Of a stretch of 5,932 bases of DNA, positions 1 through 5,730 are shown piece after piece; position 1 is the first letter of the stretch, and each line of letters starts with the position of its first letter. Source of the stretch: an uncultured Mycoplasmatota bacterium (GTDB taxonomy: Bacteria > Bacillota_I > Bacilli_A > RF39 > UBA660); contig UREA01000051.1 of assembly GCA_900546715.1 (NCBI GenBank), forward strand, positions 1 through 5,932, given 5' to 3'. The position numbers were made by a program, and so were the translations under genes. A model generated the notes under the pieces. That model searched no databases, had not been told where the DNA came from, and saw only the letters and a list, made by a program, of their open reading frames with translations.

Positions 1-360
1 GATATAACAAATAAAATAATTAAAGATAATGATATTATAGTAATGGAAGATTTAGATATTAAAGCAATGTATCAAACGAGAAGTATAGCTAAACATTTAG
101 TCAATATTCCCCTAGCTGAAATAAAACGAGTCTTGGAATACAAGTGCCTTTGGCAAAATAAAAAACTATATACAATAAATAGATATTATCCAAGTAGTCA
201 AATATGTAGCGTATGTGAATATCAAAATAAGGAATTAAAAGATTTAAGTATAAGAAAGTGGGAATGTCCTAAATGTGGATATATACATGACCGAGATATC
301 AATGCTAGTATCAATATAATGTTTGAAGGATTAAAAATATATATGCAAAGTTTAGTATAA
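1..360 (+). CDS. tnpB: TnpB, RNA-guided transposon-associated endonuclease, C-terminal part (5' truncated by window edge)
   Basis: The frame is open from base 1 (Asp-Ile-Thr...) through the ATG at 43 to the TAA at 358-360. That ATG is therefore an internal Met, not the start. The 119 visible residues are about the last third of a protein that is usually 350-400 aa. Glu16 in the VMEDL motif is the RuvC-II catalytic position. A four-cysteine zinc ribbon follows (C69, C72, C89, C92). The HDRDxNAxxNI motif at about 95-105 supplies the RuvC-III Asp. The first RuvC Asp is off the window, so nuclease activity cannot be judged, but nothing visible is broken. TnpB is the ancestor of Cas12 and cuts DNA using an omegaRNA made from the element's right end, which lies directly downstream. 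The second residue after CxxC is Glu-Tyr instead of the usual Gly-Tyr, a minor change. Confidence 0.93.
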   Translation, partial: DITNKIIKDNDIIVMEDLDIKAMYQTRSIAKHLVNIPLAEIKRVLEYKCLWQNKKLYTINRYYPSSQICSVCEYQNKELKDLSIRKWECPKCGYIHDRDINASINIMFEGLKIYMQSLV

Positions 361-472
361 ATAAAAATAAATTAAATAAATAGTAGGGTGGCGACCATCC
401 GAAGTTGGTCTGTGGAGAGTCCAAAGGACTCAATGAAGCAGAAATGCCTTGTAGTGATACAAGGATAGTCAA
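1..472 (+). mobile_element. Right end of an IS200/IS605-family insertion sequence (left end outside window)
   Basis: The window opens inside a tnpB gene that is followed by the structured right end typical of IS200/IS605 elements. The last hairpin, with arms 447-453 and 458-464, is followed by four bases and then TCAA at 469-472. TCAA is the right cleavage tetranucleotide known for IS608, so I place the element boundary at 472/473. A GAAAT at 441-445, just 5' of that hairpin, resembles the short guide that pairs with the cleavage site in this family; this is inference. No tnpA is visible. It may lie to the left or be absent, as in many tnpB-only elements. There is no target-site duplication to look for, because this family does not make one. 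Confidence 0.8.
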
Positions 473-488
473 AATTTATTTTGACTTT
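381..488 (+). ncRNA. Probable omegaRNA (TnpB guide RNA) with guide running into flanking DNA
   Basis: Between the tnpB stop and TCAA at 469-472 lies a compact set of hairpins in otherwise A+T-rich DNA. (a) GGGTGG (386-391) can pair with CCATCC (395-400) with one G-U; alternatively GACCA (393-397) pairs with TGGTC (406-410). (b) GAGTCC (417-422) pairs with GGACTC (426-431) around AAA, enclosed by TCTGT (409-413) with GCAGA (438-442). (c) CCTTGTA (447-453) pairs with TACAAGG (458-464). This layout matches the right ends of Bacillota IS605 elements, which serve as omegaRNA scaffolds. The guide is the flanking DNA after TCAA, roughly 473-488. The 5' end is uncertain: omegaRNAs are usually processed from the tnpB mRNA and may overlap its 3' end. 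Confidence 0.68.
467..486. repeat. Perfect 8-bp inverted repeat across the IS/chromosome junction
   Basis: AGTCAAAA (467-474) and TTTTGACT (479-486) are perfect inverted copies around TTTA, followed by TTTTGTT. The left arm contains the IS end TCAA and the right arm contains the glyQS -35 candidate TTGACT. It could form a weak A+T-rich hairpin or terminator that separates tnpB from glyQS, or be a coincidence of the insertion site. Confidence 0.5.
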
Positions 489-523
489 TGTTCTATACTT
501 TTATAATGGATTAATGATATAAT
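481..523 (+). promoter_or_regulatory. Candidate promoter(s) of glyQS
   Basis: TTGACT (481-486) lies 15 bp before TATAAT (502-507), a good pair of boxes with a short spacer. A second TATAAT (518-523) is preceded by TG at 515-516, making an extended -10, but has no clear -35. Either could drive glyQS. The first -35 starts only 9 bp beyond the IS end. There is no room for a T-box leader between the IS and the gene. Confidence 0.55.
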
Positions 524-546
524 GGTTATGAGAGGAATTGATTTAT

Positions 547-1920
547 ATGAAAATAACTATGGAAGAATTAGTAAATTATGCTAAACAATATGGTTTTATA
601 TTTCAAGGTAGTGAAATATATAATGGACTTGCCAATTCTTGGGATTATGGTCCACTTGGTACTAATTTAAAAGAAAATATTAGGAATGCTTGGAAGAAGA
701 AATTTATAGAGGAAAATCCTTATAATTATGGAATAGATTGTGCTATAATTATGAATCCTGAAGTTTGGGTGGCATCAGGTCATGTAGCATCTTTTGCGGA
801 TCCCCTAATAGATTGTAAGAAATGTAAAAGCAGACATAGAGCGGATAAATTAATTGAAGATGCGACTCACGGTGAAGTAACTGGTGATGGTTGGGATAAT
901 GAAGCATTAGAGTGTTATATTAAAGATAATAACATTAAGTGTCCTGTCTGCGGTTCTACTGACTTTACTCCGATTAGAAAATTTAATTTGTTATTTGAAA
1001 CATCTATTGGGGTAACTGATGAAGGTAAAAATACCGTATATTTAAGAGGAGAAACTGCTCAAGGTATATTTGTTAATTTTAAAAATGTTGAACGGAGCAT
1101 GCGTCTTAAACTGCCATTTGGTATAGCTCAAACTGGTAAAGCTTTTAGAAATGAAATAACCCCAGGAAACTTCATTTTTAGAACTCGAGAATTTGAACAA
1201 ATGGAATTAGAATTTTTCTGTAAGCCAAATACTGATTTAGAATGGTTCGGCTACTGGAAAAATTATTGTATGGATTTTTTAAAAACATTAGGTGTTGATA
1301 GTAATAATTTAAGATTTAGAGATCACGCTAAAGAAGAACTTGCATTTTATAGTAAAGCAACAACTGATATTGAGTTTTTATTTCCTTTTGGTTGGGGAGA
1401 ATTATGGGGAATTGCTGATCGGACTGATTATGATTTATCTGTTCATCAAACCCATAGTGGGGCAGATCTTAGGTATTTAGATCCTGAAACTAATGAAAAA
1501 TATTTGCCATTTGTTATTGAACCATCAGTTGGTTTAGATAGATTGTTGTTGGCGATTTTAGTTAATTCTTATACAAAAGAAATGGTAAATGATGAAGAGC
1601 GTGTTATTTTAAAAATTCATCCAGCGCTAGCACCATATAAAGTAACTATTTTACCATTAATCAAAAAAGTCCATGCAGAAAAAGCAAATGATGTATACGC
1701 TAGACTTTGCAAACATTTTGCTTGTTCTTATGATGAATCAGGATCAATTGGCAAAAGATATAGAAGAAGTGATGCTATTGGTACTCCTTTTTGCATAACA
1801 ATTGATGATGAAACACTAAAAAATGATACAGTAACCCTTCGAGATAGGGATACAATGGAACAAGTAACATTAACTGTTGATGAAGTAATTAAATATATTA
1901 ATAAAAAAATAGAGCTTTAG
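547..1920 (+). CDS. glyQS: Glycine--tRNA ligase, single-chain class II (dimeric) type
   Basis: Charges tRNA-Gly with glycine in the cytoplasm; 457 aa, a normal length for the alpha2 enzyme. This is the archaeal/eukaryotic-like form, not the alpha2beta2 GlyQ/GlyS form. The N-terminal part carries the GSEIYNGLANSWDYGPLG block (21-38). A zinc-ribbon insertion has C90, C93, C132 and C135. Class II motif 2 is at about 200-224 (FRNEITPGNF, then FRTREFEQ), and motif 3 at 325-338 (EPSVGLDR). The anticodon-binding domain fills about 358-457. The usual RPETAQGIF block reads RGETAQGIF at 167-175, a Pro-to-Gly change. The ATG at 547 is chosen because AGAGG (531-535) sits 11 nt upstream; an in-frame TTG at 538 is only 2 nt from it. 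Another ATG at 559 would cut a typical N-terminus. It appears to be a single-gene unit next to the IS end. Confidence 0.97.
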   Translation: MKITMEELVNYAKQYGFIFQGSEIYNGLANSWDYGPLGTNLKENIRNAWKKKFIEENPYNYGIDCAIIMNPEVWVASGHVASFADPLIDCKKCKSRHRADKLIEDATHGEVTGDGWDNEALECYIKDNNIKCPVCGSTDFTPIRKFNLLFETSIGVTDEGKNTVYLRGETAQGIFVNFKNVERSMRLKLPFGIAQTGKAFRNEITPGNFIFRTREFEQMELEFFCKPNTDLEWFGYWKNYCMDFLKTLGVDSNNLRFRDHAKEELAFYSKATTDIEFLFPFGWGELWGIADRTDYDLSVHQTHSGADLRYLDPETNEKYLPFVIEPSVGLDRLLLAILVNSYTKEMVNDEERVILKIHPALAPYKVTILPLIKKVHAEKANDVYARLCKHFACSYDESGSIGKRYRRSDAIGTPFCITIDDETLKNDTVTLRDRDTMEQVTLTVDEVIKYINKKIEL

Positions 1921-1922
1921 TA

Positions 1923-1951
1923 TTGCTAAGTTTTAAAAAATTTGATAGAAT
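1923..1951 (+). promoter_or_regulatory. Candidate promoter of sepF-divIVA
   Basis: TTGCTA (1923-1928) and TAGAAT (1946-1951) are 17 bp apart, matching the sigma-A consensus at 4/6 and 5/6 positions. The expected transcript start near 1958 leaves a short leader with AGGGAGG (1966-1972) 7 nt before the sepF ATG. No terminator is visible after glyQS, so readthrough from glyQS is also possible. Confidence 0.45.
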
Positions 1952-1979
1952 TAAAAGTGTAGACTAGGGAGGAATCCAT

Positions 1980-2393
1980 ATGGGTTTAAACTTAAAAAAA
2001 ATATTTACTTATGATGGTGATGATGATAATTTAGTAGGCACTGAAGATGAATACTACTCAATGAGTGAAGAAGAAGCCATAAAAGAAGCGGATAAATCCG
2101 GCAACAAAATGATTTTGTTAGAACCAAGAGCTTATTCAGAATCTCAACAAATTGCTGATCACCTAAAAAATAGAAATAGTGTTGTTGTCAACTTAAAAAG
2201 GGTAACTAGCGACCAAGCTAAGAGAATTATTGACTTTTTAAGTGGTGTTATTTATGCTATCGGTGGTTCAATGCAAAAAATTGGAGTAGGAATTTATTTA
2301 TGTACTCCAAAAAATGTTAATGTTCAAGGTAAAATAAGTGATGAATCGGAAAAGATAAGTAAGAATAATACTGATGAAGAACTAGATTGGTAG
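1980..2393 (+). CDS. sepF: Cell division protein SepF
   Basis: SepF tethers and bundles FtsZ filaments at the division septum on the inner face of the membrane. The 137 aa show the family layout. A short N-terminal segment (MGLNLKKIF, 1-9) would be the membrane-binding amphipathic helix. An acidic linker follows (about 11-40, with Asp/Glu runs). The globular core spans about 42-115 and contains the ILLEPRAYSE block, NLKRVTSDQAKRIIDFLSG and the IGGSMQKIG strand-turn. A polar acidic tail ends in Trp. The ATG has a strong AGGGAGG ribosome site 7 nt upstream. divIVA starts 7 bp after the stop, so the two are almost certainly cotranscribed. In Bacillus subtilis ylmG and ylmH lie between them; here they are missing. 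Confidence 0.93.
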   Translation: MGLNLKKIFTYDGDDDNLVGTEDEYYSMSEEEAIKEADKSGNKMILLEPRAYSESQQIADHLKNRNSVVVNLKRVTSDQAKRIIDFLSGVIYAIGGSMQKIGVGIYLCTPKNVNVQGKISDESEKISKNNTDEELDW

Positions 2394-2400
2394 GCCGCTT

Positions 2401-2832
2401 ATGGTAAATAAGTTTAGTACAAGTTTACAAGGTTATAATAAAGAAGAAGTAAATAGCTTTGTTAAAGAAGTAATAGTAGAATATGAAGGTATGTTAAATA
2501 AACTTAAGAAGAGTTGTGCTTTAAATGAAGAGTTACAAAAAGAACTTAAACATTATAAAGATATTGAAGCAACTCTTAATAGAGCAATACTCGTTGCGGA
2601 AGAATCAACTAGTAATATTAAAAAAGTTGCTTATGATGAATCAAAAACAATATTAGAAGATGCTAGAAGAAATGCCACTAAAGTAATTAATAATGCTTTA
2701 GCTAAAGCAGAGCGAATAGAATCTGAAGCTGAAAATTTAAGAAGAAAAGTAGTTGTATATAAAAGAAGATTTAGAGCTTTAGTGGAAGATCAACTTGATG
2801 AAATCGAAGGCTTTGATGAGAAAGTAGAGTAA
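2401..2832 (+). CDS. divIVA: DivIVA-family cell pole/septum protein
   Basis: DivIVA binds curved membrane at septa and poles and recruits division or cell-wall factors. The 143 aa begin with the conserved N-terminal block (SLQGYNKEEVNSFVKEV, 8-24). A long helical coiled-coil region follows (about 25-130), containing IEATLNRAILVAEE (55-68), which closely resembles the B. subtilis protein. The C-terminus is acidic. The N-terminus is about 8 residues shorter than in B. subtilis, and the membrane-inserting Phe17-Arg18 pair is replaced by Leu9-Gln10. A longer start is excluded: the frame upstream meets a TAG at 2383-2385 with no ATG, GTG or TTG between. The ribosome site is poor (TAGG, 6 nt from the ATG, overlapping the sepF stop). 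Translation probably depends on coupling to sepF. Confidence 0.9.
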   Translation: MVNKFSTSLQGYNKEEVNSFVKEVIVEYEGMLNKLKKSCALNEELQKELKHYKDIEATLNRAILVAEESTSNIKKVAYDESKTILEDARRNATKVINNALAKAERIESEAENLRRKVVVYKRRFRALVEDQLDEIEGFDEKVE

Positions 2833-2845
2833 AATCTACTTTTTT
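2821..2845 (+). terminator. Intrinsic terminator of sepF-divIVA
   Basis: AAAGTAGA (2821-2828) and TCTACTTT (2835-2842) form a perfect 8-bp stem with a GTAAAA loop, running into a T tract (2840-2845). The divIVA stop codon (2830-2832) lies in the loop, so the terminator is built into the gene's end. It separates this unit from cdsA. Confidence 0.75.
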
Positions 2846-2847
2846 AA

Positions 2848-2876
2848 TTGTAAAAATAGAGAAACTATGATATATT
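2848..2876 (+). promoter_or_regulatory. Candidate extended -10 promoter of cdsA-rseP
   Basis: TTGTAA (2848-2853), a 17-bp spacer and TATATT (2871-2876), with TG at 2868-2869 giving an extended -10. It directly follows the divIVA terminator. The -10 region covers an ATG at 2867, which argues against that ATG as the cdsA start. The predicted transcript start is close to the ribosome site, so the leader would be very short; this lowers confidence. Confidence 0.5.
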
Positions 2877-2893
2877 TTAATAGAGGTAAGATA

Positions 2894-3682
2894 ATGAAAA
2901 AAAGAATTATTAGTGCAATTGTTGCTCTTATTATTGTAGTACCTTTGATTATATTAGGTAATTATTTTTTTGCTTTTGGAGTTTGCGTTCTTGCAATACT
3001 TGCTTACAAAGAGTTGATTGATTTAAAAGAATCTCACAATGAATATCCTAAGTTAATGGTAATTTTAGGTTTATTTTCGATGCTTTCTTTAGTTTTATCT
3101 AATTATCAAGATTTTACAATCTATAGGGGTATTACTTATCAAATTATAACAATGATTTTGCTTTTATTATTAATACCAATAATATTTTATAAGAAGAATA
3201 AGTATACTTCTAGGGATGCCTTTTATTTAATTGGTATCACATTATTATTAGGTATAATATTTAATATATTTATAGTTATAAGAAATAGGGGACTTTATTT
3301 ATTTATCTATTTACTACTTATACCAATGGTTACAGATATATTTGCGATGCTTGGTGGAAAATATTTTGGTAAACACAAAATGTGTCCAAAACTTAGTCCT
3401 AAAAAAACATGGGAAGGGGCCATAAGTGGTACTTTATGTGGTTCAATCGTTGGTATAGTATTTTACTCCTTACTTGTTGGTAATTTAACTTTTAGAGTAG
3501 TTATTATTACAATTTTGCTTTCAATTGTTGGAGAGATGGGAGATTTAGTAATGAGTAAAATAAAAAGAGAAAACGAAATTAAAGATTTTTCCAATATTAT
3601 GCCGGGGCATGGAGGCATACTTGATAGAATAGATAGTATAATATTTGTCTTTTTAATGTATATGTTTTTACTAATTATTTAA
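2894..3682 (+). CDS. cdsA: Phosphatidate cytidylyltransferase (CDP-diacylglycerol synthase)
   Basis: Makes CDP-diacylglycerol from phosphatidic acid and CTP, the branch point for phosphatidylglycerol and cardiolipin, at the cytoplasmic membrane. The 262 aa are of normal length with about eight hydrophobic segments. The conserved SPKKTWEG block is at 168-175. The full family signature is at 221-247: S221, K224-R225, K230-D231, H239-G240-G241, D244-R245 and D247 are all in place. The start at ATG 2894 is preferred because AGAGG (2882-2886) lies 7 nt upstream and the protein then begins MKKRIISAIV, as usual for CdsA. An in-frame ATG at 2867 falls in the likely promoter. rseP follows 13 bp after the stop. 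In Bacillus uppS precedes cdsA and dxr follows it; neither is here. Confidence 0.96.
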   Translation: MKKRIISAIVALIIVVPLIILGNYFFAFGVCVLAILAYKELIDLKESHNEYPKLMVILGLFSMLSLVLSNYQDFTIYRGITYQIITMILLLLLIPIIFYKKNKYTSRDAFYLIGITLLLGIIFNIFIVIRNRGLYLFIYLLLIPMVTDIFAMLGGKYFGKHKMCPKLSPKKTWEGAISGTLCGSIVGIVFYSLLVGNLTFRVVIITILLSIVGEMGDLVMSKIKRENEIKDFSNIMPGHGGILDRIDSIIFVFLMYMFLLII

Positions 3683-3695
3683 AGGAGAGATGCAT

Positions 3696-4751
3696 ATGTG
3701 GTTTGTTTCATTATTAGTTTTAATATTTATATTAGGTCTTATTATTTTAGTTCATGAATTTGGACACTTTATTTGGGCTAAAATTTTTAAAGTTCATATT
3801 TATGAATTTTCTATTGGTATGGGTCCCATTATTTTTACTCATAAAGGCAAAAAAGATAAAATAGATTATAATATAAGAGCAATACCTATCGGTGGTTTTG
3901 TATCAATGGCGGGTGAAGTTTATGAAGATGATGAAAAGATTCCTAAAAAATCTTTTATGTGTAATAAGCCTTGGTATCAAAGAGTTATTATTTTAGTAGC
4001 AGGTGTTGTCAATAATTTCTTGCTTGCTTTATTATTTTTATTTATTAGTTCCCTAATTTGGGGTGGAACAATAAATTTACCAGAGGTGCGAGAAGTAGTA
4101 GAAGGTTCACCAATGGCGGAAGCAGGTATAGAAAATGGCGATAAAATTTTAGAAATTAATGGCCGTAAGGTATCTAATTGGGATAAAGCTCAAATACTTC
4201 TCATTATGGAAAGTGAAGATAATATTTATGAATTTAGAGTAGAACATGAGAGTGGTGAAGTTGAAAATATTAAAGTTGAACCTGAAGTAACAGTCGATGA
4301 AGAAACCGGAGTTGAAACTAAAACTTTTGGGGTTTATATCAAACAAGAAACTATGACTGGTTTATGGGGTGGAGTTAAATATGCTTTTCAAAAATTTGGT
4401 AGTATTGTCGAGTCGATGGCTCTAACTATTGAAGGTTTATTTACTGGTAAGATTTCTCTTCAAGCATTATCTGGCCCAGTAGGTATGTATGAAGTAATTG
4501 ATCAGTCTATTGGTTATGGTATTTCTTATATGATGTATATTATAGCATTTTTATCAATTAATGTAGGATTCATTAATATTTTACCATTCCCAGCATTTGA
4601 TGGAGGTCATGTTCTATTCTTAATTATTGAAAAAATTAAAGGTAGTCCAGTTAATTCTAAATTTGAAAGTATTTGTCATTTAATAGGTTTTGCCTTACTA
4701 TTCTTACTCATGATTTATATAACAATTCAAGATGTTATTAGATTCTTTTAA
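3696..4751 (+). CDS. rseP: RseP/RasP site-2 intramembrane zinc metalloprotease
   Basis: Cleaves substrates within the membrane, typically anti-sigma factors and leftover signal peptides. The 351 aa contain HEFGH at 20-24 in the first membrane segment (zinc ligands His20 and His24, catalytic Glu21). A second membrane segment is at about 97-122. One PDZ domain spans about 127-195 (SPMAEAGIENGDKILEING at 138-156). The third zinc ligand is Asp302 in NILPFPAFDGGH (294-305), followed by a last membrane segment at about 326-345. It is shorter than the roughly 420-aa B. subtilis RasP but typical for single-PDZ members. The ATG at 3696 is preferred: GGAG (3684-3687) is 8 nt away, while the ATG at 3690 is only 2 nt from it. 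Probably cotranscribed with cdsA. Its substrates cannot be told from this window. Confidence 0.96.
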   Translation: MWFVSLLVLIFILGLIILVHEFGHFIWAKIFKVHIYEFSIGMGPIIFTHKGKKDKIDYNIRAIPIGGFVSMAGEVYEDDEKIPKKSFMCNKPWYQRVIILVAGVVNNFLLALLFLFISSLIWGGTINLPEVREVVEGSPMAEAGIENGDKILEINGRKVSNWDKAQILLIMESEDNIYEFRVEHESGEVENIKVEPEVTVDEETGVETKTFGVYIKQETMTGLWGGVKYAFQKFGSIVESMALTIEGLFTGKISLQALSGPVGMYEVIDQSIGYGISYMMYIIAFLSINVGFINILPFPAFDGGHVLFLIIEKIKGSPVNSKFESICHLIGFALLFLLMIYITIQDVIRFF

Positions 4752-4757
4752 ATAGTA

Positions 4758-4786
4758 TTGTATTAAAAAAATATATATGATATGAT
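4758..4786 (+). promoter_or_regulatory. Candidate extended -10 promoter of the zinc-ribbon/DUF2752 gene pair
   Basis: TTGTAT (4758-4763), a 17-bp spacer and TATGAT (4781-4786), with TG at 4778-4779. The layout is the same as in front of cdsA. An ATG at 4782 is inside the -10 box and so is unlikely to be translated. The expected transcript start near 4793 leaves the AAAGGAG ribosome site (4797-4803) intact. No terminator is visible after rseP, so some readthrough is possible. Confidence 0.55.
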
Positions 4787-4811
4787 TAATAAAAAGAAAG
4801 GAGTTGAGTTT

Positions 4812-5306
4812 ATGGCGAGATTTTGTCCAAATTGTGGAAATGAAGTTGCGGAAAACAGTAATTTTTGTACTAAATGCGGAACTAATTTAGGTAATAGTGA
4901 TAACACTAAGAATGGTAGTACTGTTATAATTAATAATTATAATACAACAAATAATAGTGGAATAAAGATACCCGAAAGAAATATCGTTACTAATGTAATT
5001 TTTACTATTTTGACTTGTGGCATTTATGGAATTTATTGGTTTATTTGCCTAACTGATGATGCTAATATTGTTAGTGAAGAAAATGATACATCTGGAGGTA
5101 TGGCTTTTGTATTAAGTCTAATTACATGTAACATTTATGGCATTTATTGGGCTTATAGAATGGGGCAAAAAATTCATGAAGCTGGTCAAAAAAGAAATAT
5201 TGCTGTAGGAGATAATGCAATATTATATTTAATATTACAATTTGTTGGACTTGGAGTAATAAATTATTGCTTAATGCAAAATGATTTAAATAGGTTTTCT
5301 AAATGA
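4812..5306 (+). CDS. Zinc-ribbon membrane protein with DUF4234-like domain
   Basis: Function unknown. The 164 aa start with a short zinc ribbon (C5, C8, C19, C22; CPNCG and CTKCG). A polar Asn/Thr-rich linker follows (about 25-55, including NNYNTTNN). The C-terminal membrane domain resembles DUF4234, with hydrophobic stretches at about 58-80, 97-116 and 134-155. The motif TCxIYGIYW occurs twice (68-76 and 105-113), and the two coding stretches (5013-5039 and 5124-5150) match at 23 of 27 bases, suggesting an internal duplication. The start is set by AAAGGAG 8 nt before the ATG at 4812; the in-frame ATG at 4782 lies in the promoter. The stop TGA overlaps the next gene's ATG. The zinc ribbon probably faces the cytoplasm; a sensing or partner-binding role is inference only. 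Confidence 0.85.
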   Translation: MARFCPNCGNEVAENSNFCTKCGTNLGNSDNTKNGSTVIINNYNTTNNSGIKIPERNIVTNVIFTILTCGIYGIYWFICLTDDANIVSEENDTSGGMAFVLSLITCNIYGIYWAYRMGQKIHEAGQKRNIAVGDNAILYLILQFVGLGVINYCLMQNDLNRFSK

Positions 5307-5689
5307 GTAATTTAAGTAATAGAGTAAAAATAGTAATATTTCTATTTTTACTCTTGTTTTATTTTTTTATTAATAAATTATTTAATTTTAGCATTCCTTG
5401 TCCGATTTATTATATTACTCACTTTTATTGTCCAGGCTGTGGTATAACTAGAATGTTTTTTGCAATATTACATTTAGAGTTTTATCAAGCATTTAGATAT
5501 AATCCATTAGTATTTATTCTACTTATATTAAGTATTATTTATTTAATAATTAAGTTTATATTAAAAAAGTTTAATATAAATATAAAAATACCAGAATATA
5601 TTTGGTATATATTACTTGTTATTATTATAATTTATGGTATACTACGTAATATTCCAGAGTTTAGTTGGTTAGCTCCAACAGAAGTGTAA
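5303..5689 (+). CDS. DUF2752 family small membrane protein
   Basis: Function unknown. The 128 aa show the DUF2752 pattern: Cys33-Pro34, then CPGCGxTR at 43-50 (Cys43, Cys46, Thr49, Arg50), and NPL at 67-69. Hydrophobic segments lie at about 8-27, 67-88 and 98-116. The conserved cysteines sit after the first membrane segment and may bind metal or form a disulfide; this cannot be decided from sequence. The ATG overlaps the TGA of the upstream gene (ATGA at 5303-5306), with only a weak AGG upstream, so translation is likely coupled. The coupling suggests the two membrane proteins act together. No terminator directly follows; the next element is the promoter at 5696. Confidence 0.85.
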   Translation: MSNLSNRVKIVIFLFLLLFYFFINKLFNFSIPCPIYYITHFYCPGCGITRMFFAILHLEFYQAFRYNPLVFILLILSIIYLIIKFILKKFNINIKIPEYIWYILLVIIIIYGILRNIPEFSWLAPTEV

Positions 5690-5695
5690 AAACTA

Positions 5696-5724
5696 TTTAC
5701 AAGTGATAAATTAAATGGTATAAT
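5696..5724 (+). promoter_or_regulatory. Strong candidate promoter of the 3' structured RNA
   Basis: TTTACA (5696-5701), a 17-bp spacer and a perfect TATAAT (5719-5724), with TG at 5716-5717 making an extended -10. This is the best promoter match in the window. Transcription would begin near 5731, with no open reading frame of note downstream. Confidence 0.7.
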
Positions 5725-5730
5725 TTAATT

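Noticed and set aside
43..45. ATG at 43 as the start of a small zinc-finger protein
   Set aside because: The frame is open upstream to base 1 with clear TnpB sequence, and no ribosome site precedes the ATG.
381..472. CRISPR repeat or tracrRNA as an explanation for the hairpins
   Set aside because: There is no repeated unit, and the position after tnpB plus the TCAA end fit an IS605 right end.
473..546. T-box or other riboswitch ahead of glyQS
   Set aside because: Only 74 bases lie between the IS end and the start codon, and there is no T-box-like motif.
4149..4346. Open frame of 65 codons on the - strand inside rseP
   Set aside because: It lies wholly within a well-supported gene, has no family resemblance and no ribosome site, and is explained by codon composition.
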